NCBI GenBank assembly: GCA_040080965.1 | Contig: JBEBHH010000002.1 | Span: forward strand, 147,827 to 211,826 | Length of the DNA stretch: 64,000 bases | From: SHZI01 sp040080965 | Lineage (GTDB): Bacteria > Pseudomonadota > Gammaproteobacteria > Steroidobacterales > GCA-2729495 | Direction of reading: 5' to 3' | Shown here: piece after piece, positions 42,441 to 52,929 of the stretch | How the letters are laid out: every line of letters starts with the position of its first letter | Position numbering within the stretch: the first letter of the stretch is position 1 | Notes under the pieces: generated by a model | The model's database searches: none | What the model was told of the DNA's origin: nothing | What the model saw: only the letters and a program-made list of their open reading frames with translations | Program-made: the position numbers and the translations under genes

Positions 42441-43399
42441 TGGCGCCGCCCTCGCCCCGGCGTGCCCTTCACCGCTTCCTCGATCAGGGCCGACGCCTTC
42501 TCGAGCAGGAACTCACGGAAGGCCCCGGCGATCGGCGACAGGCGCTTCGCCGTCAGGTGAATCACGTACCAGTCACGGACGATCGGCAGGCCGACCACAT
42601 CGAGCACCACCAGCCTGCCCGCCTTCCGCTCCAGCCCCACCGTGTGGGACGACAGCAGGCTGATTCCCATGCCGGCCATCACCGCCTGCTTGATGGTCTC
42701 GTTGCTGCTCATTTCCATACTGGCCTGGTAGCCGACGCGGCGGTCGCGGAACAGCCGCTCCATGACCGCCCGCGTGCCGGACCCATCCTCCCGGATCAGG
42801 AAGCTCTCGCCGGCCAGCTCCTTGAGCGCGATCTTCCTCCGGCGCGCCAGGGGATGGCCTGGCGGCGCGACGATTACCAGTGGATGTCGGGCAAAGGGTT
42901 CAGCGACAGTCTGCAGTTCGCGCGGTGGCCGGCCCATGATCATCAGGTCAACCTGGTTGTCGGCGAGCTGGCTGATCATTTCCTGCCGGTTGCCGACGGA
43001 GAAGCGGATCGAGACGCCGGGATACTCCCGCCGGAACGCGGACAGTAGGGAGGGAGCGAAGTACTTGGCGGTGCTGACGGCGCCGAGCTTCAGGAGACCC
43101 GTCCTGAGCCCGCGCAGCGCGTCGAGGTGCTCCCGGGTCAGTTCGACCTGCTCGGCGATGGTGCCGGCGCACCGCGCGAGCTCCGCACCCGCCTCCGTGA
43201 GACGGATGCCGCGCCCCACCCGTTCGAACAGCCTCATCTGGCAGCTCTGTTCCAGCTCCTTGACCTGCATGGAAACGGCGGGCTGCGTGAGATGCAGCTC
43301 CCGCGCCGCCTTGGTGAAGCTCAGGTGCCGGGCAGTGGCCTCGAACACCCGCAACTGGCGGAGCGAGACGTTGCGCAGGGTGCCGGAGATGTCGGCCAT
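42437..43399 (-). CDS. cbbR: LysR-family regulator of the Calvin-cycle operon
   Basis: 320 residues. N-terminal winged helix (VSLRQLRVFEATARHLSFTK, RELHLTQPAVSMQVKELEQ) and a LysR effector domain (LKLGAVSTAKYFAPSLLSAF). It is divergent from cbbL with a 117-bp spacer, the classical cbbR arrangement. It should activate cbbLS in response to metabolites such as RuBP or NADPH. Confidence 0.95.
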   Translation of the reverse strand: MADISGTLRNVSLRQLRVFEATARHLSFTKAARELHLTQPAVSMQVKELEQSCQMRLFERVGRGIRLTEAGAELARCAGTIAEQVELTREHLDALRGLRTGLLKLGAVSTAKYFAPSLLSAFRREYPGVSIRFSVGNRQEMISQLADNQVDLMIMGRPPRELQTVAEPFARHPLVIVAPPGHPLARRRKIALKELAGESFLIREDGSGTRAVMERLFRDRRVGYQASMEMSSNETIKQAVMAGMGISLLSSHTVGLERKAGRLVVLDVVGLPIVRDWYVIHLTAKRLSPIAGAFREFLLEKASALIEEAVKGTPGRGRRQ

Positions 43400-43516
43400 G
43401 GGCGTGAATATATCAGTCTGGACTTATGCTGCGGGTAAATAAATGTGATTGGACCCTATGTTCCTGCAGGCCTAGCCTCTCCGTCAACGCAGTCCCGGCA
43501 GCCAAGGGGAGCCCGA
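43400..43516. promoter_or_regulatory. cbbR-cbbL divergent control region
   Basis: AT-rich first half. TTA-N9-TAA (43424-43438) satisfies the LysR T-N11-A rule, and TGA-N5-TCA (43405-43415) is a second small palindrome near cbbR. AAGGGGA 8 bases before ATG 43517 is the cbbL SD. Assignment to CbbR is inference. Confidence 0.4.
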
Positions 43517-44983
43517 ATGGCACCACAAGACAAGACCGCCACCATCACCGACGCCCGTAAGCGCTATGCCTCCGGCGTGCTCAAGTACACCCAGATGGGT
43601 TACTGGGAGCCGGACTACGTGCCCAAGGACACGGACGTCCTCGTCCTGTTCCGCATCACGCCCCAGGAGGGGGTGGACCCGGAGGAAGCGGCGGCCGCGG
43701 TGGCCGGCGAGTCCTCCACGGCCACCTGGACGGTGGTCTGGACCGACCGGCTCACGGCCTGCGAGAAATACCGGGCCAAGGCCTACCGGGTGGAGCCGGT
43801 GCCCGGCAATCCCGAACAGCACTTTGCGTGGATCGCCTATGACCTGGACCTCTTCGAGCCGGGCTCCATAGCCAATCTCACGGCGTCGATCATCGGCAAC
43901 GTGTTCGGGTTCAAGGCACTCAAGGCCCTGCGCCTCGAGGACATGCGCCTGCCAGTCGCCTACGTGAAGACCTTCCCGGGCCCCGCCACCGGCATCGTCG
44001 TCGAGCGGGAGCGGCTGGACAAGTTCGGCCGCCCGCTGCTGGGCGCCACGACGAAGCCCAAGCTCGGTCTGTCGGGGAAGAACTACGGCCGGGTGGTCTA
44101 CGAGGCCCTGCGGGGCGGCCTCGACTTCGTCAAGGATGACGAGAACATCAACAGCCAGCCGTTCATGCACTGGCGCGACCGCTTCCTCTACTGCATGGAG
44201 GCCGTGAACCGCGCACAGGCTGCCACGGGCGAGGTCAAGGGCCATTACCTCAACGTCACTGCCGCCACCATGGAGGACATGTACGAGCGCGCCACGTTCG
44301 CCAAGGAGCTTGGAAGCTGCATCATCATGATCGACCTGGTGATCGGCTACACCGCCATCCAGTCCATGGCCAACTTCGCCCGCAAGCACGACCTGGTCCT
44401 GCACCTGCACCGCGCCGGCCACGGCACCTACACCCGGCAGAAGAGCCACGGGATTTCCTTCCGGGTGATCTCCAAGTGGATGCGGCTCGCCGGCGTCGAC
44501 CACATCCACGCGGGCACGGTCGTCGGCAAGCTGGAGGGCGACCCCAACATGGTCCAGGGCTTCTACAATGTGCTGCGCGAAGAGCGGAACACCGTGGACC
44601 TGCAGCGGGGGATATTCTTCGATCAGGAGTGGGCCAGCATGCGCAAGGTCATGCCCGTCGCGTCCGGCGGCATCCATGCCGGCCAGATGCACCAGCTGCT
44701 GCACTACTTGGGCGAGGACTGCGTGCTCCAGTTCGGCGGTGGCACCATCGGCCATCCCATGGGCATCGCCGCAGGCGCGACGGCGAACCGGGTCGCTCTG
44801 GAAGCCATGGTGCTCGCACGGAACGAGGGCCGCGACATCTGGAACGAGGGCCCGGAGATCCTGGCCGCCGCCGCCCGGCACTGCTCGCCCCTCAAGGCCG
44901 CCATCGACACCTGGGGCGACATCACCTTCAACTACGAGTCCACCGACACGGCGGACGTGCTGCCCACGCCGAGCATGGCCTGA
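43517..44983 (+). CDS. cbbL: RuBisCO large subunit, form IC-like
   Basis: 488 residues; ATG 43517 with SD. Carboxylates RuBP. Active-site sequences: KPKLGLSGKNYG (loop with catalytic Lys), GGLDFVKDDENINSQPF (carbamylated Lys and metal ligands), HLHRAGHGTY (His), KLEGDP. GYWEPDYVPKDTDVLVLFRI and AAVAGESSTATWTVVWTDRL are red-type/form IC features; the presence of cbbX downstream agrees. Confidence 0.98.
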   Translation: MAPQDKTATITDARKRYASGVLKYTQMGYWEPDYVPKDTDVLVLFRITPQEGVDPEEAAAAVAGESSTATWTVVWTDRLTACEKYRAKAYRVEPVPGNPEQHFAWIAYDLDLFEPGSIANLTASIIGNVFGFKALKALRLEDMRLPVAYVKTFPGPATGIVVERERLDKFGRPLLGATTKPKLGLSGKNYGRVVYEALRGGLDFVKDDENINSQPFMHWRDRFLYCMEAVNRAQAATGEVKGHYLNVTAATMEDMYERATFAKELGSCIIMIDLVIGYTAIQSMANFARKHDLVLHLHRAGHGTYTRQKSHGISFRVISKWMRLAGVDHIHAGTVVGKLEGDPNMVQGFYNVLREERNTVDLQRGIFFDQEWASMRKVMPVASGGIHAGQMHQLLHYLGEDCVLQFGGGTIGHPMGIAAGATANRVALEAMVLARNEGRDIWNEGPEILAAAARHCSPLKAAIDTWGDITFNYESTDTADVLPTPSMA

Positions 44984-45009
44984 GCACGCTGACAAGGGAG
45001 AACAACCAG

Positions 45010-45426
45010 ATGCGCATCACCCAAGGCACCTTTTCCTTCCTGCCCGAGCTCACGGACGACCAGATCCGCAGCCAGATCGAGTACTGCCTCGGCAAGGGCT
45101 GGGCCGTGTCCGTCGAGTACACGGACGATCCACACCCCAGGAACACCTATTGGGAGATGTACGGCCAGCCGCTCTTCGACCTCAAGGACGCCGCCGGCGT
45201 CATGCAGGAAGTGCAAAGCTGCCGCAAGACCTGGCCGAACCACTACATCAAGGTCAACGCCTTCGACTCGACCGCGGGCTGGGAATCGCTGCGGCTGTCC
45301 TTCATCGTCAACCGCCCGGCGGCCGAGCCCGGTTTCCGCCTGACGCGGACCGAAGGGCCCGGCCGACAGGTGGTCTACACGACCCAGGCCTATGGCACGG
45401 ACCGCCCGGAAGGTGAACGGTACTAG
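45010..45426 (+). CDS. cbbS: RuBisCO small subunit
   Basis: 138 residues. MRITQGTFSFLPELTDDQI is the red-type small-subunit start, and the C-terminal extension (LTRTEGPGRQVVYTTQAYGT) is the beta-hairpin tail of form IC/ID small subunits. 26 bp after cbbL with GGGAG upstream; cbbX follows in 3 bp. Confidence 0.97.
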   Translation: MRITQGTFSFLPELTDDQIRSQIEYCLGKGWAVSVEYTDDPHPRNTYWEMYGQPLFDLKDAAGVMQEVQSCRKTWPNHYIKVNAFDSTAGWESLRLSFIVNRPAAEPGFRLTRTEGPGRQVVYTTQAYGTDRPEGERY

Positions 45427-45429
45427 TCC

Positions 45430-46323
45430 ATGGAAGCCGCGCTCGACCTGGAGGCGCTCTACCGGGACTCGAAGGTGCACGAGTCCCTGGCGGCGCTCGA
45501 CCACGAGCTGATCGGGCTCGCCCCCGTGAAGACCCGGGTCCGCGAGATCGCCGCGCTCCTACTGGTGGAAAAACTCCGGCGCCAGGTGGGGATGTCCGCC
45601 GACCCGCCGCCGCTGCACATGAGCTTCACCGGCAATCCAGGCACCGGGAAGACCACCGTGGCGCTGCGCATGGCCTCGATCCTCCATGGGCTCGGCTACG
45701 TCAGGAAGGGTCACCTGGTGTCCGTCACCCGGGACGACCTGGTGGGCCAGTACATCGGCCACACGGCGCCGAAGACGAAAGAGGTGCTGAAGCGCGCCAT
45801 GGGCGGCGTGCTGTTCATCGACGAGGCCTACTACCTGTACCGCCCGGAGAACGAACGGGACTACGGCCAGGAGGCAATCGAGATCCTGCTGCAGGCCATG
45901 GAAAACCACCGGGACGACCTGGTCGTAATCCTGGCCGGCTACCCGGACCGGATGGCCCAGTTCTTCTCCTCCAATCCCGGGCTCGCGTCCCGCGTGGCCC
46001 ACAACCTGGAGTTCCCCGATTACGCCGACGACGAGCTGGTCGCCATCGCCGGTCGGATGCTCGGCCAGATGCACTACGAGCTCAGCCCGGAAGCTGCCGC
46101 CGCGCTCCGGGAGTACATCCCCCTGCGGCGCAAGCAGGCCAACTTCGCCAACGCCCGCTCGATCCGCAATGCGCTGGACCGGGCCCGCCTGCGCCAGGCC
46201 AACAGGCTCTTCGAGCAGCGCGATCAGCCAATCACGCCCGGAATGCTCGCGACACTCGAGGCCGCCGACATCCGCGCGAGCCGCATCTTCCGCCCGGCAG
46301 CCCGCAGGGAACTTGACCCATGA
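45430..46323 (+). CDS. cbbX: Red-type RuBisCO activase CbbX
   Basis: 297 residues, AAA+ ATPase. Walker A SFTGNPGTGKTTVALRMA, pore-loop region VGQYIGHTAPKT, Walker B GGVLFIDEAYYLYRPEN, sensor/Arg region ANFANARSIRNALDRARLRQ. It remodels inhibited red-type RuBisCO by pulling the CbbL C-terminus. Overlaps gph by 4 bp. Confidence 0.97.
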   Translation: MEAALDLEALYRDSKVHESLAALDHELIGLAPVKTRVREIAALLLVEKLRRQVGMSADPPPLHMSFTGNPGTGKTTVALRMASILHGLGYVRKGHLVSVTRDDLVGQYIGHTAPKTKEVLKRAMGGVLFIDEAYYLYRPENERDYGQEAIEILLQAMENHRDDLVVILAGYPDRMAQFFSSNPGLASRVAHNLEFPDYADDELVAIAGRMLGQMHYELSPEAAAALREYIPLRRKQANFANARSIRNALDRARLRQANRLFEQRDQPITPGMLATLEAADIRASRIFRPAARRELDP

Positions 46324-47024
46324 CCAGCCGGCCACCGCCAATCCGCCTCATCAAGCGCATCCGGGCCGTCGCCTTTGACCTGGACGGCACCCTGCTGGAC
46401 ACGGCGCCCGACCTTGCCAGCGCCACCAACCACATGCTGGGCGCCATGCACCTGCCGTCGCTCAGCGACGAGCAGGTGCGCTCGATGATTGGCGACGGCG
46501 TCGAGGCCCTGGTCGAACGCGCCCTCGCCCGGGCGCTGAACCAGCTGCCGCCGGAGCCGGTGCTGCGCACGGCCATCGACCGCTTCAAGGAGGCCTACTC
46601 CAATGCCATCTTCGTGCGGAGCCGCATCTATCCCGGCGTCAAGGAAACGCTCCGGACCCTCGGCGACGCCGGGCTCCGGCTGGCCTGCGTCACCAACAAG
46701 TCCGCCGGGTTCACGGCGCCGCTCCTGAGCGCCGCCGGGCTGGCGGGGCACTTCGTCCACATCCTCTGCGCCACCGGCCCGGCAGACAGGAAGCCCTCTC
46801 CCGCCCTGCTCCGGACCCTGTGCACGCAGCTCGACGTCACTCCGGCCAGCCTGCTGATGGTCGGCGACTCCCCGAAGGACATCCGGGCGGCGCGGGCTGC
46901 CGGCTGCCCGGTCGCGGCTGTGACCTACGGCTACACTGCGGAGGCACTCATCCGCGCGAGCGCGCCGGACTGGGTGCTGCAGAACCTGACGGAAGTCCCG
47001 ACACTCGAGACCCTGGCGGCCTGA
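46320..47024 (+). CDS. gph: Phosphoglycolate phosphatase
   Basis: 234 residues, HAD superfamily. VAFDLDGTLLDTAPDL (nucleophile Asp), VTNKSAGFTAPLL, and LLMVGDSPKDIRAARAAGC (metal-binding Asp). In cbb operons (cbbZ) it removes 2-phosphoglycolate formed by RuBisCO oxygenation. ATGA-coupled to cbbX; its TGA directly abuts the fbp ATG. Confidence 0.96.
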   Translation: MTSRPPPIRLIKRIRAVAFDLDGTLLDTAPDLASATNHMLGAMHLPSLSDEQVRSMIGDGVEALVERALARALNQLPPEPVLRTAIDRFKEAYSNAIFVRSRIYPGVKETLRTLGDAGLRLACVTNKSAGFTAPLLSAAGLAGHFVHILCATGPADRKPSPALLRTLCTQLDVTPASLLMVGDSPKDIRAARAAGCPVAAVTYGYTAEALIRASAPDWVLQNLTEVPTLETLAA

Positions 47025-48101
47025 ATGCTGACCGAACATCGCACCCTGACGCAGTTCCTGATCGAGCAACGCCGCCGCTACCCGACAGCGACCGGCGACC
47101 TGAACGCGGTCATCCTCGACGTGGCGCTGGCCTGCAAGGCCATCAGCCAACTCGTCGCCCGCGGCGCCCTGTCCGGCGCGACTGGCTACGTCGACAGCAT
47201 CAACGTGCAGGGCGAGCAGCAGCGGAAGCTGGACATCGAGACCCACGACATTTTCATCCGCGCCAGCGAGTGGGGCGGCCGACTCGCCGGCATGGTCTCG
47301 GAGGAACTCGAAGGCGCGTACCGGATTCCGGCCCGGTACCCGAAGGGCAAGTACCTGCTGCTGTTCGATCCGCTGGACGGGTCCGCGATCAGCGATCTCA
47401 ACTTTTCCGTCGGCAGCATCTTTTCCATCCTGCGCGCCGCGCGGCCGGGTGAGGACGCATCACAGGAGGACTTCCTCCAGCCCGGAACCAGGCAGGTCTG
47501 CGCGGGCTACGCGATCTACGGCCCGGCCACCATGTTCGTCCTGACCGTGGGCACCGGTGTGCATGGCTTCACCCTCGATCCCGAACTCGGCGAATTCCTG
47601 CTCACGCACCCCGACATCCGCATCCCGCCGAACACCAGCGACTTCGCCATCAACGCGTCCAACCGCCGCTTCTGGGAGCCGGCGGTGAAGCTCTACGTGG
47701 ACGAGTGCGTGGCGGGCCAGGACGGGCCCCGCGGCCGCGACTTTTCGCTGCGCTGGATGGGCTGCATGGTGGCCGAGGCCCATCGCATCCTCATGCGCGG
47801 TGGGGTCTACCTCTATCCCAGGGACACGCGCCAGCCCGCAACCGGGGGCCGGCTGCGCCTGCTCTACGAGATCAACCCGGTCGCCTTCATCGTGGAGCAG
47901 GCCGGCGGGCTGGCCAGCACCGGCAGCCGGCGGCTGCTGGACTTGGTTCCCACGGACATCCACCAGCGCACCGGCTTCATCTTCGGCGCGCGGGAGGAAG
48001 TGGAGCGCATCGACCGCTATCATCGGGATCACAACCAGCGCGAATACGATTCGCCGCTATTCGGCACCCGTGGCCTGTTCCGCAAGCCCGGCCACTCCTG
48101 A
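47025..48101 (+). CDS. fbp: Class I fructose-1,6-bisphosphatase
   Basis: 358 residues (cbbF of the operon). Motifs: TGYVDSINVQGEQQRKLD, GGRLAGMVSEELE, the metal site LLLFDPLDGSAISDLNFSVG, and MVAEAHRILMRGGVYLYP. Generates fructose-6-phosphate for RuBP regeneration. No gap from gph; 13 bp to prk. Confidence 0.97.
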   Translation: MLTEHRTLTQFLIEQRRRYPTATGDLNAVILDVALACKAISQLVARGALSGATGYVDSINVQGEQQRKLDIETHDIFIRASEWGGRLAGMVSEELEGAYRIPARYPKGKYLLLFDPLDGSAISDLNFSVGSIFSILRAARPGEDASQEDFLQPGTRQVCAGYAIYGPATMFVLTVGTGVHGFTLDPELGEFLLTHPDIRIPPNTSDFAINASNRRFWEPAVKLYVDECVAGQDGPRGRDFSLRWMGCMVAEAHRILMRGGVYLYPRDTRQPATGGRLRLLYEINPVAFIVEQAGGLASTGSRRLLDLVPTDIHQRTGFIFGAREEVERIDRYHRDHNQREYDSPLFGTRGLFRKPGHS

Positions 48102-48114
48102 CAAGGCAGTCCCG

Positions 48115-49005
48115 ATGTCCACCAGACACCCCATCGTTGCGATCACGGGCTCCTCCGGCGCCGGCACCACGTCCGTGATGCGCACATTTGCCGAGATCTT
48201 CCGCCGGGAGGGCGTGACCGCAGCCTATGTGGAAGGAGACAGCTTTCATCGCTACGACCGCCTGCAGATGCGCCAGCGGATGGCCGAGGAACTGGAGAAA
48301 GGCAACCAGCACTTCAGCCACTTCAGCCCGGAGTCGAACCTGTTCGAGGAGCTCGAGGCGCTTTTCCAGGAGTACGGCACGTCCGGCAAGGGCCGCTTCC
48401 GCCGGTATCTCCATGACGAGGCCGAGGCCACGCCCTACCAGCAGCAACCCGGCACTTTCACCGACTGGGACGACCTCTCCGCAGGCACTGACCTGCTCTT
48501 CTACGAGGGCCTCCACGGCGCCGTTGTCACTGAAAAGGTGAACGTGGCACGCCACGCCGACCTGCTGATTGGAGTCGTGCCGGTAATCAACCTGGAGTGG
48601 ATCCAGAAGCTCCACAGGGACAAGAGCGCCCGGGGCTACAGCACCGAGGCCGTCACCGACACGATCCTCCGCCGGATGCCGGACTACGTGCAGTACATCG
48701 TGCCGCAGTTCTCGCAGACCCACGTGAACTTCCAGCGCGTGCCGATCGTGGACACCTCGAACCCGTTCATCTCGCGCACGATTCCAACGGCCGACGAATC
48801 CATGCTGGTGATCCGCTTCGCCAACCCGCGCGGGATCGACTTCGCCTACCTGCTCTCGATGCTCAATGGATCATTCATGTCCCGGGCGAACACCATGGTG
48901 TGCCCTGGCGGCAAGATGGAACTGGCGATGCAGCTGATCTTCACCCCGATGATCTGGCGGCTTATCGAGCGGAAGAAGCAGGCCTGGTCGGGAGAGCGAA
49001 GGTAG
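48115..49005 (+). CDS. prkB: Phosphoribulokinase
   Basis: 296 residues (cbbP). P-loop ITGSSGAGTTSVMRTFAEIF, YVEGDSFHRYDR, LLFYEGLHGAVV and FMSRANTMVCPGGKMELAMQ are proteobacterial-type PRK features. It makes RuBP from ribulose-5-phosphate. The start is ATG 48115; the frame is also open upstream inside fbp. Its TAG stop is inside the 49002-49027 palindrome. Confidence 0.97.
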   Translation: MSTRHPIVAITGSSGAGTTSVMRTFAEIFRREGVTAAYVEGDSFHRYDRLQMRQRMAEELEKGNQHFSHFSPESNLFEELEALFQEYGTSGKGRFRRYLHDEAEATPYQQQPGTFTDWDDLSAGTDLLFYEGLHGAVVTEKVNVARHADLLIGVVPVINLEWIQKLHRDKSARGYSTEAVTDTILRRMPDYVQYIVPQFSQTHVNFQRVPIVDTSNPFISRTIPTADESMLVIRFANPRGIDFAYLLSMLNGSFMSRANTMVCPGGKMELAMQLIFTPMIWRLIERKKQAWSGERR

Positions 49006-49023
49006 GAGCGCCTGAAGGCGCTC

Positions 49024-49027
<4 letters not shown>
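49002..49027. terminator. Perfect 12-bp-arm hairpin between prk and prfC
   Basis: GTAGGAGCGCCT-GA-AGGCGCTCCTAC. The left arm contains the prk TAG (49003-49005) and the right arm the prfC TAG (49024-49026, complement). It likely terminates both convergent genes and is a short relative of the TAGGAG palindromes elsewhere in the window. Confidence 0.85.
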
Positions 49028-50643
<1,616 letters not shown>

Positions 50644-50662
50644 GAGGCCGCGAAGGATAGCA

Positions 50663-50758
50663 CCGGCAGGAGCGGCTTTAGCCGCGACCCCCTCCCGCTC
50701 GAATCGAGTCCGCGAGTCTCGAGCGGGAGGGGGTCGCGGCTGAAGCCGCTCCTACCGG
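50663..50758. repeat. REP-like long palindrome (40-bp arms, 2 mismatches)
   Basis: Arms 50663-50702 and 50719-50758. Outer AGGAGCGGCTTTAGCCGCGA, loop ATCGAGTCCGCGAGTC. It shares the outer part and loop core with 19873-19966, but the middle of the stem differs and stays fully paired. The right CTA is the stop codon of the leftward methyltransferase gene. Confidence 0.9.
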
Positions 50759-51666
50759 GGCTTTCTGAAGCGCAGGACAACCTGGTCGGTGCGGCCCTGC
50801 ACTGAGGGGTCGAAGGCGCTCTTCGTCCGGTCGTCCTCGGGATTCACCAGCGCGTCGCTCTCGGCCTCCAGCACGAAACCAGCCGCCGTGATCTCGCCCT
50901 TCAGGAGTCCGGGGTCGATCCTGTGCAGGGTGCCGCCGGTCCCGGGCGGCGACCCGGGCACGGCGGCGTGGTCCGTCACCCCGAGGACGCCGCCCGGCTT
51001 CAGGCTGCGGAACACCTCGGCGAGCAGCTTCGGACCGTCGATGCGCGGCCAGCCCGCCTTCTCGTCGACGAAGTAGATGTCGTGGTACACATTGGTCATC
51101 AGCACGGCGTCGAAACGCCCGGCAGGGAGCAGGAGCTGGTTGTTCTCGGCCAGCAGGCGCTCGACATTCGACAGCCGGCCCGGCGCAAAGCGCCCCGCCA
51201 GATCGTCCTTCGCGAACTCCAGGTAGGGCGTGTTGTTGTGCGCAACCACGTGACCACTGGACCCAACCACGTAGGACAGAAGTTCCGTGTAGTACCCCCC
51301 GCCCGACCAGAGGTCGAGCACGGTCATGCCAGGGGCGATGCGGAAGAAGGTTAGCACCGCCGCGCTCTGGCGCGCCTTGTCGCGGGCGCGGTCGGCAGCT
51401 GGCCGCGAGGCATTGGCCAGGGCGGCGAGCACCGACTGCTCGACCGGGTCGGCCGGCGTCGGCCGGGAACCGGGGCGCTTCACGGCATCCTCCGAGCGGA
51501 GTTCCGGTCCCGTCTGGGTGGCGGCCTGCGCGGCGCTGCCGGCCATGGCCGCCGACTTCGCCGGATCCAGCGTCGGTCCACCGGTACAGCCAGGGAGCAG
51601 TCCCAGGAGAATCGACGCCGGAACAATCGCGGCAGCGAACCTGGTCAATGCCTTGTGGAGCGTCAT
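50752..51666 (-). CDS. Lipoprotein-type class I SAM methyltransferase
   Basis: 304 residues from ATG 51666; the frame is open further upstream without similarity. Signal with lipobox LLPGC near residue 26, a Ser/Ala-rich linker, then a methyltransferase domain: motif I TVLDLWSGGGYYTELLSYVV near residue 120, TNVYHDIYFVDEKAG, and LAEVFRSLKPGGVLGVTDH. Predicted methyltransferases with export signals occur in proteobacteria; since SAM is cytoplasmic, catalysis after export is puzzling. The substrate is unknown. Confidence 0.88.
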   Translation of the reverse strand: MTLHKALTRFAAAIVPASILLGLLPGCTGGPTLDPAKSAAMAGSAAQAATQTGPELRSEDAVKRPGSRPTPADPVEQSVLAALANASRPAADRARDKARQSAAVLTFFRIAPGMTVLDLWSGGGYYTELLSYVVGSSGHVVAHNNTPYLEFAKDDLAGRFAPGRLSNVERLLAENNQLLLPAGRFDAVLMTNVYHDIYFVDEKAGWPRIDGPKLLAEVFRSLKPGGVLGVTDHAAVPGSPPGTGGTLHRIDPGLLKGEITAAGFVLEAESDALVNPEDDRTKSAFDPSVQGRTDQVVLRFRKPR

Positions 51667-51680
51667 GGTGGTACTCCCGT

Positions 51681-52406
51681 TCAGAAGCGAAAGCTGAAAC
51701 TTTCCCGGTCGAGATGCCGCTGCCAGACCACGTCGTGGGGCGGAGCCAGCCACAGGTGCCAGGTCTGCTGCTGGTTCCGGTACGGTTCCGCCACGGCGCG
51801 AAAGACCGCGGGCTTCAGCACGGCAAGGCAAAAGCCCGCCGGGTGACGCGCCGACTCGTAGCGTAGCAGTCCAATCGCCGCGGCACGCGCCTGCACGGCG
51901 AGTTCCTGGGTGGCCCGGTAGTCGTTGCGATCCGTCCACATCGGGCGATTGCGCGCCAGCGGGGGCCGGGTGAGGTCCAGCGCTCGCGGGCTGGCGCCGT
52001 GAAACTCGAAGAGAGTCAGTTGCAGGGCCGCGGGCCTGGCCGCCAGCGCTTCGCTGTCCAGCCAGAACCGGAGACGCCAGTAGCCCGCCTCCGCGCACGC
52101 CGTCTGCCGGTCCTCGGCTCCGTAGAAGACGCCCGGGTCGTCGGGCCGGCGAAACCGGGATCCGGTGGCCAGGGGACGGTAGCGAAACGGTGTGGCCAGC
52201 AGCCAGTGCAGGCCGGCCAGTTCATCGGGCGCTGCGGGCTTGGCCTCGTCGAGGATGGCTTCGAGCAGCGCCTGGTCGGCGAGATCGCCGTCGACCAGCC
52301 GCATGCTGGCCACCTGATGCTGGGCCTCGACGGCCCGCCAGCCACTCCCCTGCCAGGGGCGGACCTCAGACGCGAGCGCGGTGGGCGTCCACGTAGTCGC
52401 AGGCAT
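51681..52406 (-). CDS. RES-domain toxin of a type II toxin-antitoxin pair
   Basis: 241 residues from ATG 52406, overlapping the antitoxin by 41 bp. RES features: WRAVEAQHQVASMRLVDGDL, LATPFRYRPLATGSRFRRP (conserved Arg), GVFYGAEDRQTACAEAGYWR (conserved Tyr/Glu) and LRYESARHPAGFCLAVLKP (conserved Ser). RES toxins degrade NAD+. The N-terminal extension before WRAVEAQH is about 22 residues. Confidence 0.92.
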   Translation of the reverse strand: MPATTWTPTALASEVRPWQGSGWRAVEAQHQVASMRLVDGDLADQALLEAILDEAKPAAPDELAGLHWLLATPFRYRPLATGSRFRRPDDPGVFYGAEDRQTACAEAGYWRLRFWLDSEALAARPAALQLTLFEFHGASPRALDLTRPPLARNRPMWTDRNDYRATQELAVQARAAAIGLLRYESARHPAGFCLAVLKPAVFRAVAEPYRNQQQTWHLWLAPPHDVVWQRHLDRESFSFRF

Positions 52407-52767
52407 GCACCAGTCCCTCCACGCTGCGCAGGGCTTCGAGCGGCGTCCTGCCACCAAAGGCCTGGTTCCCCGACCTGAGCCAGGCCCTCGCCAGCTCGTC
52501 GTCGCCGCCCACCATGGACGACAGCGAGCGGTACAGCCGCACGAGGTGCGCACCCAGTTCCCAGGACTTCGCGCCTTCGGGCAACTGGAACTTGCCATTG
52601 AGGAGGCGTGAAGCCGTTGGCTGGCTGACGCCGATGATCGCGGTGACATCCGTGGACCGGAGCTTGAGGCGCCGGGCAGTTTCCGCGACGGCCAGCGTAA
52701 GGACGCGGGACCGCTCCGGGTCCGGAGCCCGGGCGGCGGCGCGGGACGGTTGGGGGGTCTTGGTCAC
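52366..52767 (-). CDS. Xre/MbcA/ParS-type antitoxin
   Basis: 133 residues. Xre-like helix-turn-helix (RRLKLRSTDVTAIIGVSQPT, ASRLLNGKFQLPEGAKSWEL) and the C-terminal DUF2384 toxin-binding part (WLRSGNQAFGGRTPLEALRS, then VEGLVHACDYVDAH). It lies upstream of and overlaps the RES gene, the standard order. It probably autoregulates the pair. Confidence 0.93.
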   Translation of the reverse strand: MTKTPQPSRAAARAPDPERSRVLTLAVAETARRLKLRSTDVTAIIGVSQPTASRLLNGKFQLPEGAKSWELGAHLVRLYRSLSSMVGGDDELARAWLRSGNQAFGGRTPLEALRSVEGLVHACDYVDAHRARV

Positions 52768-52929
52768 GACTCCATTCTATGGAATAGATACGTCACTTCC
52801 AACCCATTCAGACTGAAATATGCCCTGGTTATGACAAATACCAGCCGACCACGACCAGGTCCGGCACCCAGGCAACCCGCCCATCAAGCGCTTATATTGC
52901 CGGGGCGGACGCCCTCTGGAATCAGCCCC

